Shown here one piece after another: positions 55,964 to 64,000 of a stretch of DNA of 64,000 bases. Position 1 is the first letter of the stretch. Every line of letters begins with the position of its first letter. The DNA lies in contig NZ_AP022314.1 of assembly GCF_009936235.1 (NCBI RefSeq), positions 372,001 through 436,000 of the forward strand. The letters are read 5' to 3'. Made by a program: the position numbers and the translations under genes. Source of the stretch: Mycobacterium xenopi. Its GTDB lineage: Bacteria > Actinomycetota > Actinomycetes > Mycobacteriales > Mycobacteriaceae. The notes under the pieces were generated by a model. The model was not told where the DNA came from, did not search any database, and saw nothing but the letters and a program-made list of their open reading frames with translations.

Positions 55964-57367
55964 ATGGCGAAGATCCCCGCCCAACCGGGCGACCGCCGGG
56001 GCGTCGTGACATCGGCGCTGGCGGCAAACGAGCTGCTGCCCCACTTGCAGCGGGTGATGGCGACTCGCCGGTTCGACGCCGACCTCGAGCTGTTGCGCGA
56101 CGTCCACGGCGTGGTGTCGCGTCGGGTTCTGGCGCCCAAGTGGCTGCGGTCGGATGTGGTGGTCGTCTCCTCGCCGCGGGGCGCCCACGACATACTCGCT
56201 CGCGACGACGAGAACGTCGAACGCGCGATGACACGGATGTCGTGGGAGCTGCGTCGGCTCATCGGCGACGGTCTGCTCGTTGTGCCGCACCGCGAATGGC
56301 GTCCGCGCCGGCGAGCGCTGCAGTCGGTCTTCGCCGAGCAGCACCTCCCCCGGTTCGCCGGCCACATGGCCGAGGCCGCGGGTCAGTTGGCTCGTCGCTG
56401 GGGCGACGGCGCCGAAGTTGACCTGGATGCCGAATGCCGCGCGCTGACCTTGCGGGCACTGTGCCGTTCGATGCTCGGCCTCGAGGATGACCAGCGAATG
56501 GTGGAGTTGGGCTCGGCTCTGCGCGCCGCGGTGACATGGGCAGCCGACCGGGCGTTGCATCCGGTCAATTCCCCGCACTGGCTCCCGACCCGTCGGCAGC
56601 GACAAGCCCGCGCCGCGAGCAGGGCCCTGCACGAGCTGGCCACCGAAATGCTGCACGCGTGCCGCTCCGACCCGGCGCGGCGGGCACCGCTGGTGCGTGC
56701 GTTGATGCAGACGGTCGACCGGCAGACCGATCAGCCCTTGACCGATCGTGCAATCTGCGACGAGCTAGTGTCGTCCATGATCGCCGGGCACCAAACCACG
56801 TCGATCGCGCTCACCTACGCTTTGTGGGCGTTGGGGCATAGCCCGGAATGTCAGGACCGTGTCGCCGCCGAGGCCGCCCACCTCGGTGACCGGCAACTCA
56901 CCCATGCCGACATGCCACGCCTCGGTTACACCGTCCAGGTGCTGCGCGAGGCGCTGCGCTTGTGCCCGCCGGTACGTGCGGTGGAACGGTTTGTCACCAA
57001 AGACATCGACGTCGACGGCCACCGGGTGCAGGCCGGCACGCACGTCGTCGTCACCGTCAAAGCGATCCATCGTGACCCGGCCCTGTGGGACGACCCGCTC
57101 ACATTCGATCCCGACCGGTTCAGTCCGCAACGGTCACCGGGATACGACCGCTGGCAGTACCTGCCGTTCGGGGCCGGGCCGCGGGCCTGCATCGGCGAGC
57201 ACGTCGCGATGGTGGAGGCTACCCTAGCCGTGGCCGCCATCGCGCGCCAAATCGAAATCCGTTCTGTGGAAAGCTATTTCCCGGTTACTGCCGGTCTTAC
57301 CGCAGTGGTAACCGCACCGATTCGGGCACGAGTTCGCCAGCGAAACCCGGGTGATCTGCGGAACTGA
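55964..57367 (+). CDS. Cytochrome P450
   Basis: 467 residues. The I-helix is MIAGHQTTSIALTYAL (A/G-G-x-x-T oxygen motif), the ExxR is REALRLCPPVRAVERF, and the heme loop is LPFGAGPRACIGEHVA with the axial Cys. ATG 55964. Redox partners and substrate are not evident; no ferredoxin gene is adjacent. It occupies the place where egtE follows egtD in M. tuberculosis. The 250 bases before it hold no clear gene. Confidence 0.9.
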   Translation: MAKIPAQPGDRRGVVTSALAANELLPHLQRVMATRRFDADLELLRDVHGVVSRRVLAPKWLRSDVVVVSSPRGAHDILARDDENVERAMTRMSWELRRLIGDGLLVVPHREWRPRRRALQSVFAEQHLPRFAGHMAEAAGQLARRWGDGAEVDLDAECRALTLRALCRSMLGLEDDQRMVELGSALRAAVTWAADRALHPVNSPHWLPTRRQRQARAASRALHELATEMLHACRSDPARRAPLVRALMQTVDRQTDQPLTDRAICDELVSSMIAGHQTTSIALTYALWALGHSPECQDRVAAEAAHLGDRQLTHADMPRLGYTVQVLREALRLCPPVRAVERFVTKDIDVDGHRVQAGTHVVVTVKAIHRDPALWDDPLTFDPDRFSPQRSPGYDRWQYLPFGAGPRACIGEHVAMVEATLAVAAIARQIEIRSVESYFPVTAGLTAVVTAPIRARVRQRNPGDLRN

Positions 57368-57418
57368 CCGCCACATCGCGACCTGTCCCGGCGGCAGTAG
57401 AAGCGGCAGTAGACAAGG

Positions 57419-57967
57419 ATGTTGCGGGGCGCTGCTGTTCGCCTGGTGATTTACGCGCGCCTGATCCATGACCGGGTGACCCGATGGGAGTGGGTGTAGG
57501 CAGCGGTGCTTGCGGTCGGGCTGGCGATGGTCGTCACCGTCGGCGACCCGGCCGCGGGGCACTCGCGGGGCTCACTGCAAGCGTGGACGGTGGTGGCCCT
57601 GTTGATGGTCCGCTGCTGGTGGCATGCGTCCTGGGGGCACGGATCTGGCGGGGCCGGCCACAGGCAGCGGTGCTGGCGGTGGTGGCGGGTTCGTCGCTGG
57701 CGTTGTTCGCGGTCCTGACCAAAGGCTTCGTCGTGCTGCTGGGACGTCAGGGGTTCGATGCGGTGCTGCGCGCGCCCGAGTTCTACGCCTGGACACTGGC
57801 CGCGTTGGCCGGGATGATCTTTCAACAGTCGGCGTTTCGATGCCGACGATGTACGTGGCCAAGCCGATGGTGGCGTCGGCGTAGGAATCGTCGTGCTCGG
57901 CGAAACCCTCAACGCCGACGGCGTGGAAGCGTTCGCACTGGCGGCAGCGCTCCACCAGGCCGCGGGT
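57419..57967 (+). pseudogene. DMT/EamA-type membrane transporter remnant
   Basis: Transmembrane pieces in three frames: VTRWEWV-stop-AAVLAVGLAMVVTVGDPAAG (about 57472-57610), then PLLVACVLGARIWRGRPQAA to FYAWTLAALAGMIFQQSAF (about 57606-57840), then PTMYVAKPMVASA, then IVVLGETLNADGVEAFALAA near the end. One in-frame stop and two or more frameshifts, and the N-terminal half is missing. It resembles mycobacterial DMT-superfamily permeases. Confidence 0.7.
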
Positions 57968-57972
57968 AGACA

Positions 57973-59472
57973 TCACGAACCGGCCTGGTCCACCTCCCAG
58001 GTATGCACCGGCTCGTTGGCGTGCATGTGCCGGCAATAGCGGCGCAACATCTCGGCCAACGCGTCGGGCCGTGTCATCCCGCGCTGCTGCAGCGCACGCA
58101 CCGTGGCCACCTGCCAGCTGGCGCCGTTGCGGCCCGTCTTGGCGCGGCCCTCGATGACACCGAGAAACCGGTCGCGGGCCTCGACGGCGACCTCCCAGCG
58201 CCGCAAGCCCTCGTCCGCCAGTGGCAGCAGGTGACGCAGCACCAAGTCACTGGGGGTGATTTGGTCCAATCCCGGCCAATACAGCCGCGCGTCCATCCCG
58301 TGGCGGGCGGCTTCGCGGAAGTTCGCGTGCGCCGCGGCGAAGCTCATCTTCGTCCAGAGCGGGCGATCTTCTTCGGACAGGGTGCGCAGCATGCCGTAGT
58401 AGAACGCCGAATTCGCCATCATGTCCACGATGGTCGGCCCGGCCGGCAGCACCCGGTTCTCCACGCGCAGATGCGGACGGCAGACACCGTCGACGTCGAC
58501 GACGTCGTACACCGGCCGATTCCATCGATACACCGTGCCGTTGTGCAGACGCAGTTCCGACAGCTGCGGAGTGCGCCCGGCGGCCAGCTCGGCGACCGGG
58601 TCTTCGTCCGACACTTCGGGCAGCAACGACGGGAAGTAGCGCACGTTCTCCTCGAACAGGTCGAAGATCGACGTGATCCAGCGTTCGCCGAACCACACTC
58701 GGGGGCGCACGCCTTGGGCTTTCAGCTCGTCGGGGCGGGTATCGGTGGCTTGGGCGAACAGCTCGATGCGCGTTTCGGCCCAAAGTTGATGACCGAAGAA
58801 GTAGGGGGAGTTGGCGCCCAGCGCCAGTTGTGGTGCGGCCAGCACCTGTGCGGCGTTCCAGTTGTCGGCGAAATGTTCGGGGGACACCTGAAGGTGCAAT
58901 TGCATGCTGGTGCAGGCAGATTCCGGGGCGATCGACGGGTAGTGCAGGCTCAGCGGTTCCGGGCCGCTGATATCGATCTGGAGGTCCTCGCCGCGGGCGT
59001 TGAAGATAGAGTCGTTGAGTGCCGCATACCGTGTCGAATCGCTCATCCAGTTGGCGGCCAGGTGTTCGGGCATCAGCGTCGGCAGGATGCCGACCATGAC
59101 GATGTGGGCGCCGCCGGAGTTGGCCTTGGCCTCGGCGACATTCAAGCTGGCCCGGACATCGGTCTCCAAATCGAGGGGGGCCCGTCCCGTCAACGGGCGG
59201 GGCGGCACGTTGAATTCGATGTTGTAGGCGCCTAATTCGGTCTGGTAGGCGGGGTCGGCGATGGCTGCGAGCACGTCCTGATTCGACATCGCCGGCTGAT
59301 AGTCGTCGTCGACGAGGTTGCATTCGATCTCGATGCCGGTAAGCGGTCGGTCGAATTCGAAGCTCGACTGCGCGAGCATGGTCTCGAAGACGTCGAGGCA
59401 CAACTGCACCTTGCGCCGATACTCCTGGCGGTGCGCGCGGGTGTACGTGGTGCGCTTGACCTCTTCGCCCAC
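57973..59472 (-). CDS. Glutamate-cysteine ligase-like protein (Rv3698 type)
   Basis: 499 residues. The ATP-grasp-like carboxylate-amine ligase fold (GCS2 group) is suggested by FDRPLTGIEIECNLVDDDYQ, AYNIEFNVPPRPL, LHLQVSPEHFADNWNAAQ, GANSPYFFGHQLWAETRIELF and RVENRVLPAGPTIVDMMAN. Substrate unproven. Its neighbour egtA belongs to a related fold, so it could in principle replace a lost EgtA, but no data here show that. Confidence 0.82.
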   Translation of the reverse strand: MGEEVKRTTYTRAHRQEYRRKVQLCLDVFETMLAQSSFEFDRPLTGIEIECNLVDDDYQPAMSNQDVLAAIADPAYQTELGAYNIEFNVPPRPLTGRAPLDLETDVRASLNVAEAKANSGGAHIVMVGILPTLMPEHLAANWMSDSTRYAALNDSIFNARGEDLQIDISGPEPLSLHYPSIAPESACTSMQLHLQVSPEHFADNWNAAQVLAAPQLALGANSPYFFGHQLWAETRIELFAQATDTRPDELKAQGVRPRVWFGERWITSIFDLFEENVRYFPSLLPEVSDEDPVAELAAGRTPQLSELRLHNGTVYRWNRPVYDVVDVDGVCRPHLRVENRVLPAGPTIVDMMANSAFYYGMLRTLSEEDRPLWTKMSFAAAHANFREAARHGMDARLYWPGLDQITPSDLVLRHLLPLADEGLRRWEVAVEARDRFLGVIEGRAKTGRNGASWQVATVRALQQRGMTRPDALAEMLRRYCRHMHANEPVHTWEVDQAGS

Positions 59473-59614
59473 ACTGCTGATGCAACAGGTTTAGCGACGG
59501 ATGCGCAACCTTCCGGCGCTACCCTCGGTCGGCGCGCATGCTGTCGATGTCGACGACAAGTGAGGCTGGGTATTCGATGATGGCTGGGTACGGTGAGCTT
59601 CACGGGGAGAACAG

Positions 59615-61132
59615 TTGGGCGAATTCATAGCCTCGATCGACCAGGGCACCACCAGCACCCGGTGCATGATCTTCGGCCACGACGGTACGGAGCTGGGCCG
59701 CCACCAGCTCGAGCATGAACAGATCCTGCCGCGCGCCGGTTGGGTCGAGCACGACCCGATCGAAATCTGGGAACGCACGTCGTCGGTGCTGATATCGGCG
59801 CTGAACAAAACCAATTTGGCACCTAAAGACATTGCAGCACTTGGTATTACGAACCAACGGGAAACCACCCTGGTGTGGGATCGCCACACCGGCCGCCCCT
59901 ACTACAACGCGATCGTCTGGCAGGACACCCGCAGCGACCGCATCGCGGCGGCGCTGGAACGCGACGGCCGCGGGGAGGTGATCCGGCGCAAGGCGGGCTT
60001 GCCGCCGGCGACGTATTTTTCGGCGGGCAAACTGCAGTGGATCCTGGACAACGTCGACGGGGTGCGAGACGCAGCCGAACACGGCGACGCCATCTTCGGC
60101 ACCTGCGATACGTGGGTGTTGTGGAATTTGACCGGCGGTCCGCGGGGCGGCGTGCACCTCACCGATGTCACCAATGCCAGCCGCACCATGCTGATGGACC
60201 TGCAGACACTGGACTGGGACGACGAACTGCTGTCGTTTTTCGGGATACCGCGGGCCATGCTGCCGTCGATTGCCTCCTCGGCGCCCACGCAGCCGTTCGG
60301 CGTCACGCACAGCAGCGGCCCGCTCGGCGGCGAGGTGCCGGTCACCGGCATTCTGGGCGATCAGCATGCGGCGATGGTCGGACAGGTCTGCCTGGACGCC
60401 GGCGAGGCCAAAAACACCTACGGCACCGGCAATTTCCTCTTGCTCAACACCGGCGAAAAGATCGTCCGGTCGCAGCACGGTCTGCTGACCACCGTGTGCT
60501 ACCAATTCGGCAATGCCAAACCGGTTTACGCCCTTGAGGGTTCGATCGCTGTCACCGGCTCCGCGGTGCAGTGGCTGCGCGACCAGTTGGGCATCATCAG
60601 CGGTGCAGCTCAAAGCGAGACGCTGGCCCGGCAGGTCGACGACAACGGTGGCGTCTACTTCGTGCCGGCGTTTTCCGGTTTGTTCGCTCCCTACTGGCGG
60701 TCGGATGCACGCGGGGTGATCGTCGGGTTGTCGCGGTTCAACACCAACGCACACCTGGCCCGCGCAACGCTGGAGGCGATCTGCTACCAAAGCCGTGATG
60801 TGGTCGACGCGATGGCAGCCGATTCCGGTGTGCGCCTTGAGCTTTTGAAGGTCGACGGCGGTATCACCGCAAACGAGCTGTGCATGCAGATTCAGGCCGA
60901 CGTGCTCGGTGTCGATGTGGTGCGCCCGGTGGTGGCCGAGACCACCGCGCTGGGTGCGGCATACGCGGCGGGCCTGGCCGTCGGCTTTTGGGCCGACCCG
61001 GACGACTTGCGGGCCAACTGGCGGGAGGACAAGCGGTGGAGCCCGGCCTGGGGCGACGCCGAGCGCGCCGCGGCGTATGCGGGCTGGCGCAAGGCGGTGC
61101 AGCGCAGTCTGAACTGGGTCGAGGTGTCGTGA
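59615..61132 (+). CDS. glpK: Glycerol kinase
   Basis: 505 residues, FGGY kinase. TTG 59615 after GGGGAGA starts MGEFIASIDQGTTSTRC. AGWVEHDPIEIWE, WQDTRSDR, GDQHAAMVGQ, YGTGNFLLLNTG (the phosphate loops), FVPAFSGLFAPYWRSDARG and KVDGGITANELCMQ are all in place. Makes glycerol-3-phosphate. It has no neighbouring glpF or glpD. Confidence 0.95.
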   Translation: MGEFIASIDQGTTSTRCMIFGHDGTELGRHQLEHEQILPRAGWVEHDPIEIWERTSSVLISALNKTNLAPKDIAALGITNQRETTLVWDRHTGRPYYNAIVWQDTRSDRIAAALERDGRGEVIRRKAGLPPATYFSAGKLQWILDNVDGVRDAAEHGDAIFGTCDTWVLWNLTGGPRGGVHLTDVTNASRTMLMDLQTLDWDDELLSFFGIPRAMLPSIASSAPTQPFGVTHSSGPLGGEVPVTGILGDQHAAMVGQVCLDAGEAKNTYGTGNFLLLNTGEKIVRSQHGLLTTVCYQFGNAKPVYALEGSIAVTGSAVQWLRDQLGIISGAAQSETLARQVDDNGGVYFVPAFSGLFAPYWRSDARGVIVGLSRFNTNAHLARATLEAICYQSRDVVDAMAADSGVRLELLKVDGGITANELCMQIQADVLGVDVVRPVVAETTALGAAYAAGLAVGFWADPDDLRANWREDKRWSPAWGDAERAAAYAGWRKAVQRSLNWVEVS

Positions 61133-61158
61133 CCGCGTCTGCTCGCCGCCGCCGGCGC

Positions 61159-61806
61159 TCAGGCGTCTTCGCTGAGCACGGTGTAGATCTCCCGGCGCGC
61201 ATTGTTCACGATGGCGGTGATGCGCTGCTGCTGTTCGGCGCTGGCCGTGTACACGGATTGCGCGACAGCGCCGAACAGTTGACCCAGCGCGGCCCGCAGG
61301 TCGAGGTGGCGGGGGTCGACGCCGTCAGCAATCTCCTCCCATGGCGGGGTCGCGATCTTTTCGGCGGCGGCCCTCCCGTCGTCGGTCAACTCGAAAAGCC
61401 GTTTGCTGCCTTCAGTTTCAGAGCCGACGATCAGACCTTCGTCGACCAGTAGCTGCAGGGTCGGATAAACCGACCCAGGGCTGGGCCGCCACAGGCCCCC
61501 GCTGCGTTCGGCGATTTCCTGGATCATCTCGTAGCCGTGCATCGGCCGCTCGGCTAATAGCACCAGGATCGCGGCGCGAACGTCGCCGCGGCGTCCGCGT
61601 GGGCCGGGCCCGCCCCGCCGCCCGCCGCGGGGGCCGAACCCGAATCCGAAGCCGAACCCGCCGGGACCGAAACCGCGCCCGAAGCCCGGGCCGAAAGGAC
61701 CCCCATGTCCGGCCTGGTGGCCGCGGAATTCACCGCGAGCGCCGAACCGGAACCCGGCCGGCCCGCCGATGAGCGGCCCGGTGAAAGGTGGGAATGGTGT
61801 GTTCAT
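61159..61806 (-). CDS. PadR family transcriptional regulator with Gly/Phe-rich N-terminus
   Basis: About 215 residues from ATG 61806 (MNTPFPPFTGPLIGGPAGF). The winged helix is DVRAAILVLLAERPMHGYEM, GGLWRPSPGSVYPTLQLLVDEGLI and KRLFELTDDGRAAAE; a C-terminal dimerisation helix follows. The first 85 residues are low-complexity Gly/Phe/Pro/Arg (GFGFGFGFGPRGGRRGG), unusual for PadR and possibly disordered. Two ATCG-type palindromes lie just upstream at 61856-61879. Confidence 0.87.
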   Translation of the reverse strand: MNTPFPPFTGPLIGGPAGFRFGARGEFRGHQAGHGGPFGPGFGRGFGPGGFGFGFGFGPRGGRRGGPGPRGRRGDVRAAILVLLAERPMHGYEMIQEIAERSGGLWRPSPGSVYPTLQLLVDEGLIVGSETEGSKRLFELTDDGRAAAEKIATPPWEEIADGVDPRHLDLRAALGQLFGAVAQSVYTASAEQQQRITAIVNNARREIYTVLSEDA

Positions 61807-61855
61807 GCTCTCTCGCTTCTGCACGGGCAGCGCCCCACGCGCCACCGTGGATTAA

Positions 61856-61879
61856 CGATATATCGCAATCTATCGCGAT
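61856..61879. promoter_or_regulatory. PadR-type operator candidates
   Basis: CGATATATCG (61856-61865) and ATCGCGAT (61872-61879) are perfect short palindromes between the PadR gene and the divergent membrane-protein gene, a usual place for autoregulation. Confidence 0.5.
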
Positions 61880-61937
61880 GCAACGGCTCAGCGTCGGCGA
61901 GGTTTACCGGTCGCGGGCGGCCGGGTAGCACCCGTCG

Positions 61938-62330
61938 ATGACCGACGAAAATCGCGTTCCGACGATCGCCAACGCCCCCGTGAGCGCGACCGAGTCCGCT
62001 GCCGGGAGTCAGATGCGGCCCGGGCGTGTGCGGCTGTGGGTCAACTGGGTGTTGGCGCTGTTGACCGTGCCGGCGGCCGTGGTGGTGCTGATTTTCGCGT
62101 TGGGCGCGGTGATGAGCACGGCGGCGTGTAGCGATGAGCAGTGCCCGACCTTGGGTCCGGGTGGGATCGGCTTCGGGGTGTTGTTCTACGGCGCCCCGGT
62201 CGTGGCCCTGGTGGCCATCGTCGTCTCCTTTGTCACCGCGAGGCGCCGATGGGGCATCGTTGTCCCGGTGTCTGCATTGGCCCTGCTGGCGGCCGACGTC
62301 GTCGTGCTCGCCGTCACCTTCCGCCGGTAG
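61938..62330 (+). CDS. Three-helix membrane protein, uncharacterised
   Basis: 130 residues from ATG 61938 (MTDENRVPTIANAPVS). Hydrophobic helices: WVLALLTVPAAVVVLIFALG, GVLFYGAPVVALVAIVVSF and VPVSALALLAADVVVLAVTF. Two Cys (ACSDEQCP) lie in the first loop and could form a disulfide. Divergent from the PadR gene across its operators, so it may be the regulated target. No family recognised. Confidence 0.65.
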   Translation: MTDENRVPTIANAPVSATESAAGSQMRPGRVRLWVNWVLALLTVPAAVVVLIFALGAVMSTAACSDEQCPTLGPGGIGFGVLFYGAPVVALVAIVVSFVTARRRWGIVVPVSALALLAADVVVLAVTFRR

Positions 62331-62348
62331 CCCACTACCGGGGTGGCG

Positions 62349-63164
62349 TCAATCCGCCGGTGCCGGGCGGCGGCGGGGGCCACCGCGACGGCCCCGGGGC
62401 CCGCTCCACTGCGGGGGTGCCGGCGCGGGGCGCAACCGGGCCAGTTCGCGGCGGTGCCGCTCGGCGAGCACCGCGGCCAGCACGAGCTGCGGCGGGGTAC
62501 CCGGCGGGGGCGGCGGCGCGACGCGGGCCAGCACGTCACCGGCAATCCGGTAGGCCATCTGCTCGCGCAGTCGCGGCTCGAGTTGTGGTGCGCGCGAAAG
62601 GAATTGACGCGCAAGCTGCGCCTGGTCCGCTCCTAGCCCGGACAGCTGCAGTGTGGATGCCCACCCAGCGAGAAACGGCGGCATCGGCGGCGGCGGTAGT
62701 AGCTTCGGGCCGCGCTCGCTGACTACCACCGTGCCGGCGAAAATGTCGCCGATGCGTTTGCCTTTCGGCGACAACACGCTGCAGATGACCGCGGGGCTAC
62801 CCAAGAGCATCCAGATCTCCACCACCGACGCCAGAGCCCGAAACAGCGCCTGCCGGAAGCGTTCCGGGCCGCCGTCGTCGGCCACCACCCGCAGGCCCAT
62901 CACGATCTTGCCGAGCGAGCGCCCCCGGGTTGCGGTTTCGAAGACCAGCGGATAGCCGACCAGGACCAGCACGGTGAAAATGACCAGTATCGCGGCCGTT
63001 GCCGCATCGTCGAACTGGGTCAGGGTGGCCGCCCAAAGCATCAGGGCCAGCAGGTAACCGACGAAGACCACCGCGATGTCGATCAGCGCGCCGACCGCCC
63101 GCACCGGCAGCTGGGCGATCTGCACATCGAGCACCACGGCGTCGCCGGTCACCACCTCTGCCAT
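62349..63164 (-). CDS. RDD family membrane protein
   Basis: 271 residues (Rv3695 type). RDD domain: VRAVGALIDIAVVFVGYLLA, VLVGYPLVFETATRGRSLGKIVMGLRVV and GKRIGDIFAGTVVVSE. The C-terminal cytoplasmic part contains a Pro-rich tail ending RRRPAPAD. Divergent from the SpoIIM-like gene, a pairing conserved across actinobacteria. Confidence 0.9.
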   Translation of the reverse strand: MAEVVTGDAVVLDVQIAQLPVRAVGALIDIAVVFVGYLLALMLWAATLTQFDDAATAAILVIFTVLVLVGYPLVFETATRGRSLGKIVMGLRVVADDGGPERFRQALFRALASVVEIWMLLGSPAVICSVLSPKGKRIGDIFAGTVVVSERGPKLLPPPPMPPFLAGWASTLQLSGLGADQAQLARQFLSRAPQLEPRLREQMAYRIAGDVLARVAPPPPPGTPPQLVLAAVLAERHRRELARLRPAPAPPQWSGPRGRRGGPRRRPAPAD

Positions 63165-63199
63165 AGTTCGAACGCTACTCGACCATTAGCCTTGGCGGG

Positions 63200-64000
63200 G
63201 TGGACGTCGACGCGTTCGTGCTGGCGCACCGCGCCGCCTGGGACCGGCTCGAGCAGCTGGTCAAGAACCGGCGACGGCTGACCGGGGCCGAAGTCGATGA
63301 ACTTGTCGAGCTCTACCAACGCGTCTCCACCCACCTGTCGATGGTGCGCTCGGCGTCATCGGATTCCGCGCTGGTCGGCCGGCTCTCGTCACTGGTTGGA
63401 CGTGCGCGATCGGCGGTCACCGGTTCGCATGCCCCGCTGGGCCGCGAATTCGCCCGGTTCTGGACGGTGTCGTTCCCGGTGGTCGCCTACCGAGCCTGGC
63501 GATGGTGGTTGGCGACCGGCGCGGCGTTCTTGGCTGTGGCGGTGATCATCGCGTTGTGGGTAGCCGGCAGTGCGGAGGTTCAGTCGACCATCGGAACGCC
63601 CAGTGAGATAGACGAATTGGTCAACCATGAGTTCGCGTCGTACTACCGCGAGCACCCGGCCGGCTCGTTTGCGCTTGAGGTGTGGGTGAACAACGCCTGG
63701 GTCGCCGCAAAGTGCGTCGCGTTCGCTGTGCTGCTGGGCGTGCCGATCCCGTTCGTGCTGTTCCAAAACGCCGCCAACCTCGGCGTGGCCGCCGGGCTGA
63801 TGTTTGCCGCGGGCAAGGGTCCCATCATGCTGGGCTTGCTGCTTCCGCACGGGCTGTTGGAGTTGACGGCGGTGTTCCTCGCGGCCGCCGCGGGCCTGCG
63901 GCTGGGCTGGTCAGTGATCTCGCCCGGGCAGCGGCCGCGCGGCCAGGTACTCGCCGAACGGGGCCGCGCTGTCGTCGCGGTCGCCGTGGGGCTGGTGGCG
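63200..64000 (+). CDS. Stage II sporulation protein M-like membrane protein (partial)
   Basis: 267 codons, open to the window end. GTG 63200: VDVDAFVLAHRAAWDRLEQL, then REFARFWTVSFPVVAYRAWR, FVLFQNAANLGVAAGLMFA and LGLLLPHGLLELTAVFLAAA, matching the SpoIIM/DUF95 pattern (LLPHGxxE). Orthologous to Rv3694c. In non-sporulating actinobacteria its role is unknown; it is always near RDD and AAA/DUF58 genes. The C-terminus is outside the window. Confidence 0.88.
   Translation, partial: MDVDAFVLAHRAAWDRLEQLVKNRRRLTGAEVDELVELYQRVSTHLSMVRSASSDSALVGRLSSLVGRARSAVTGSHAPLGREFARFWTVSFPVVAYRAWRWWLATGAAFLAVAVIIALWVAGSAEVQSTIGTPSEIDELVNHEFASYYREHPAGSFALEVWVNNAWVAAKCVAFAVLLGVPIPFVLFQNAANLGVAAGLMFAAGKGPIMLGLLLPHGLLELTAVFLAAAAGLRLGWSVISPGQRPRGQVLAERGRAVVAVAVGLVA

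Noticed and set aside
55063..56367. 434-codon minus-strand frame opposite egtD and the P450 start
   Set aside because: Covers parts of two supported genes on the other strand; composition is Ser/Arg-rich as expected from antisense of GC-rich codons.

Overview
The window is about 64 kb of a high-GC actinobacterial chromosome that I assign to the genus Mycobacterium, a non-tuberculous species. The reasons are the gene content and its order. Read from right to left, the window follows the M. tuberculosis run from about Rv3694c to Rv3754: spoIIM-like, RDD protein, glpK, egtD-egtC-egtB-egtA, asd, ask, leuA, dnaQ-like, murT/gatD, recR, ybaB, ami1, dnaX, aspC-like, ffs, lucA, ligC, Nudix, tadA, tyrA. 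Mycobacterium-specific families (MmpS/MmpL, DUF732, DUF5078, DUF7159, EspC-like type VII substrates) support this. It is not M. tuberculosis: it carries arr, a second ligC, an MbtH gene and a different insertion-sequence set, and its leuA lacks the internal repeats.

Layout. 1-5.2 kb: tyrA (partial), tadA and its partner, tRNA-Ser(CGA), a DUF7159 protein, a Nudix hydrolase and a haloalkane dehalogenase. 5.3-8.9 kb: a decayed acyltransferase, an SRPBCC gene divergent from a TetR regulator, and arr (rifamycin ADP-ribosyltransferase). 9.1-12.4 kb: a DNA-repair cluster of two ATP-dependent ligases (LigC type) and a LigD-like primase-polymerase. 12.4-21.9 kb: an accessory island with an IS3, an IS21 and an IS1380 element, IS3 and IS256 remnants, and two ruined type VII secretion EspC-like/effector loci. 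In one locus the IS21 copy interrupts the effector with a clean 7-bp target duplication, and the putative immunity gene survives downstream. 21.9-30.4 kb: small membrane proteins, two cutinases, secreted DUF proteins, mmpS-mmpL with only a stub of its TetR regulator left, a DapB-like dehydrogenase and lucA.

30.5-49 kb: conserved housekeeping. This covers tRNA-Ser(GGA), the SRP RNA, aspartate aminotransferase, dnaX, a methyltransferase/FAD-oxidoreductase pair for lipid modification, mbtH, ami1, ybaB-recR, the gatD-murT peptidoglycan amidation pair, leuA with a leader-peptide attenuator, and ask-asd. 48.8-50.1 kb: three tandem paralogous small membrane proteins. 50.2-55.7 kb: ohr, a sensor-domain protein and the ergothioneine operon egtABCD, with a frameshift in egtA and no egtE. 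56-64 kb: a P450, a dead transporter, a glutamate-cysteine-ligase-like gene, glpK, a PadR regulator, an RDD protein and a SpoIIM-like protein that runs off the end.

One caution applies throughout. Several breaks are single-base differences, many of them in G or C runs (istA, istB, a DUF559 gene, the murT N-terminus, egtA). Two of these genes would be expected to matter for fitness. Some of the frameshifts may therefore be sequencing errors and not biology.
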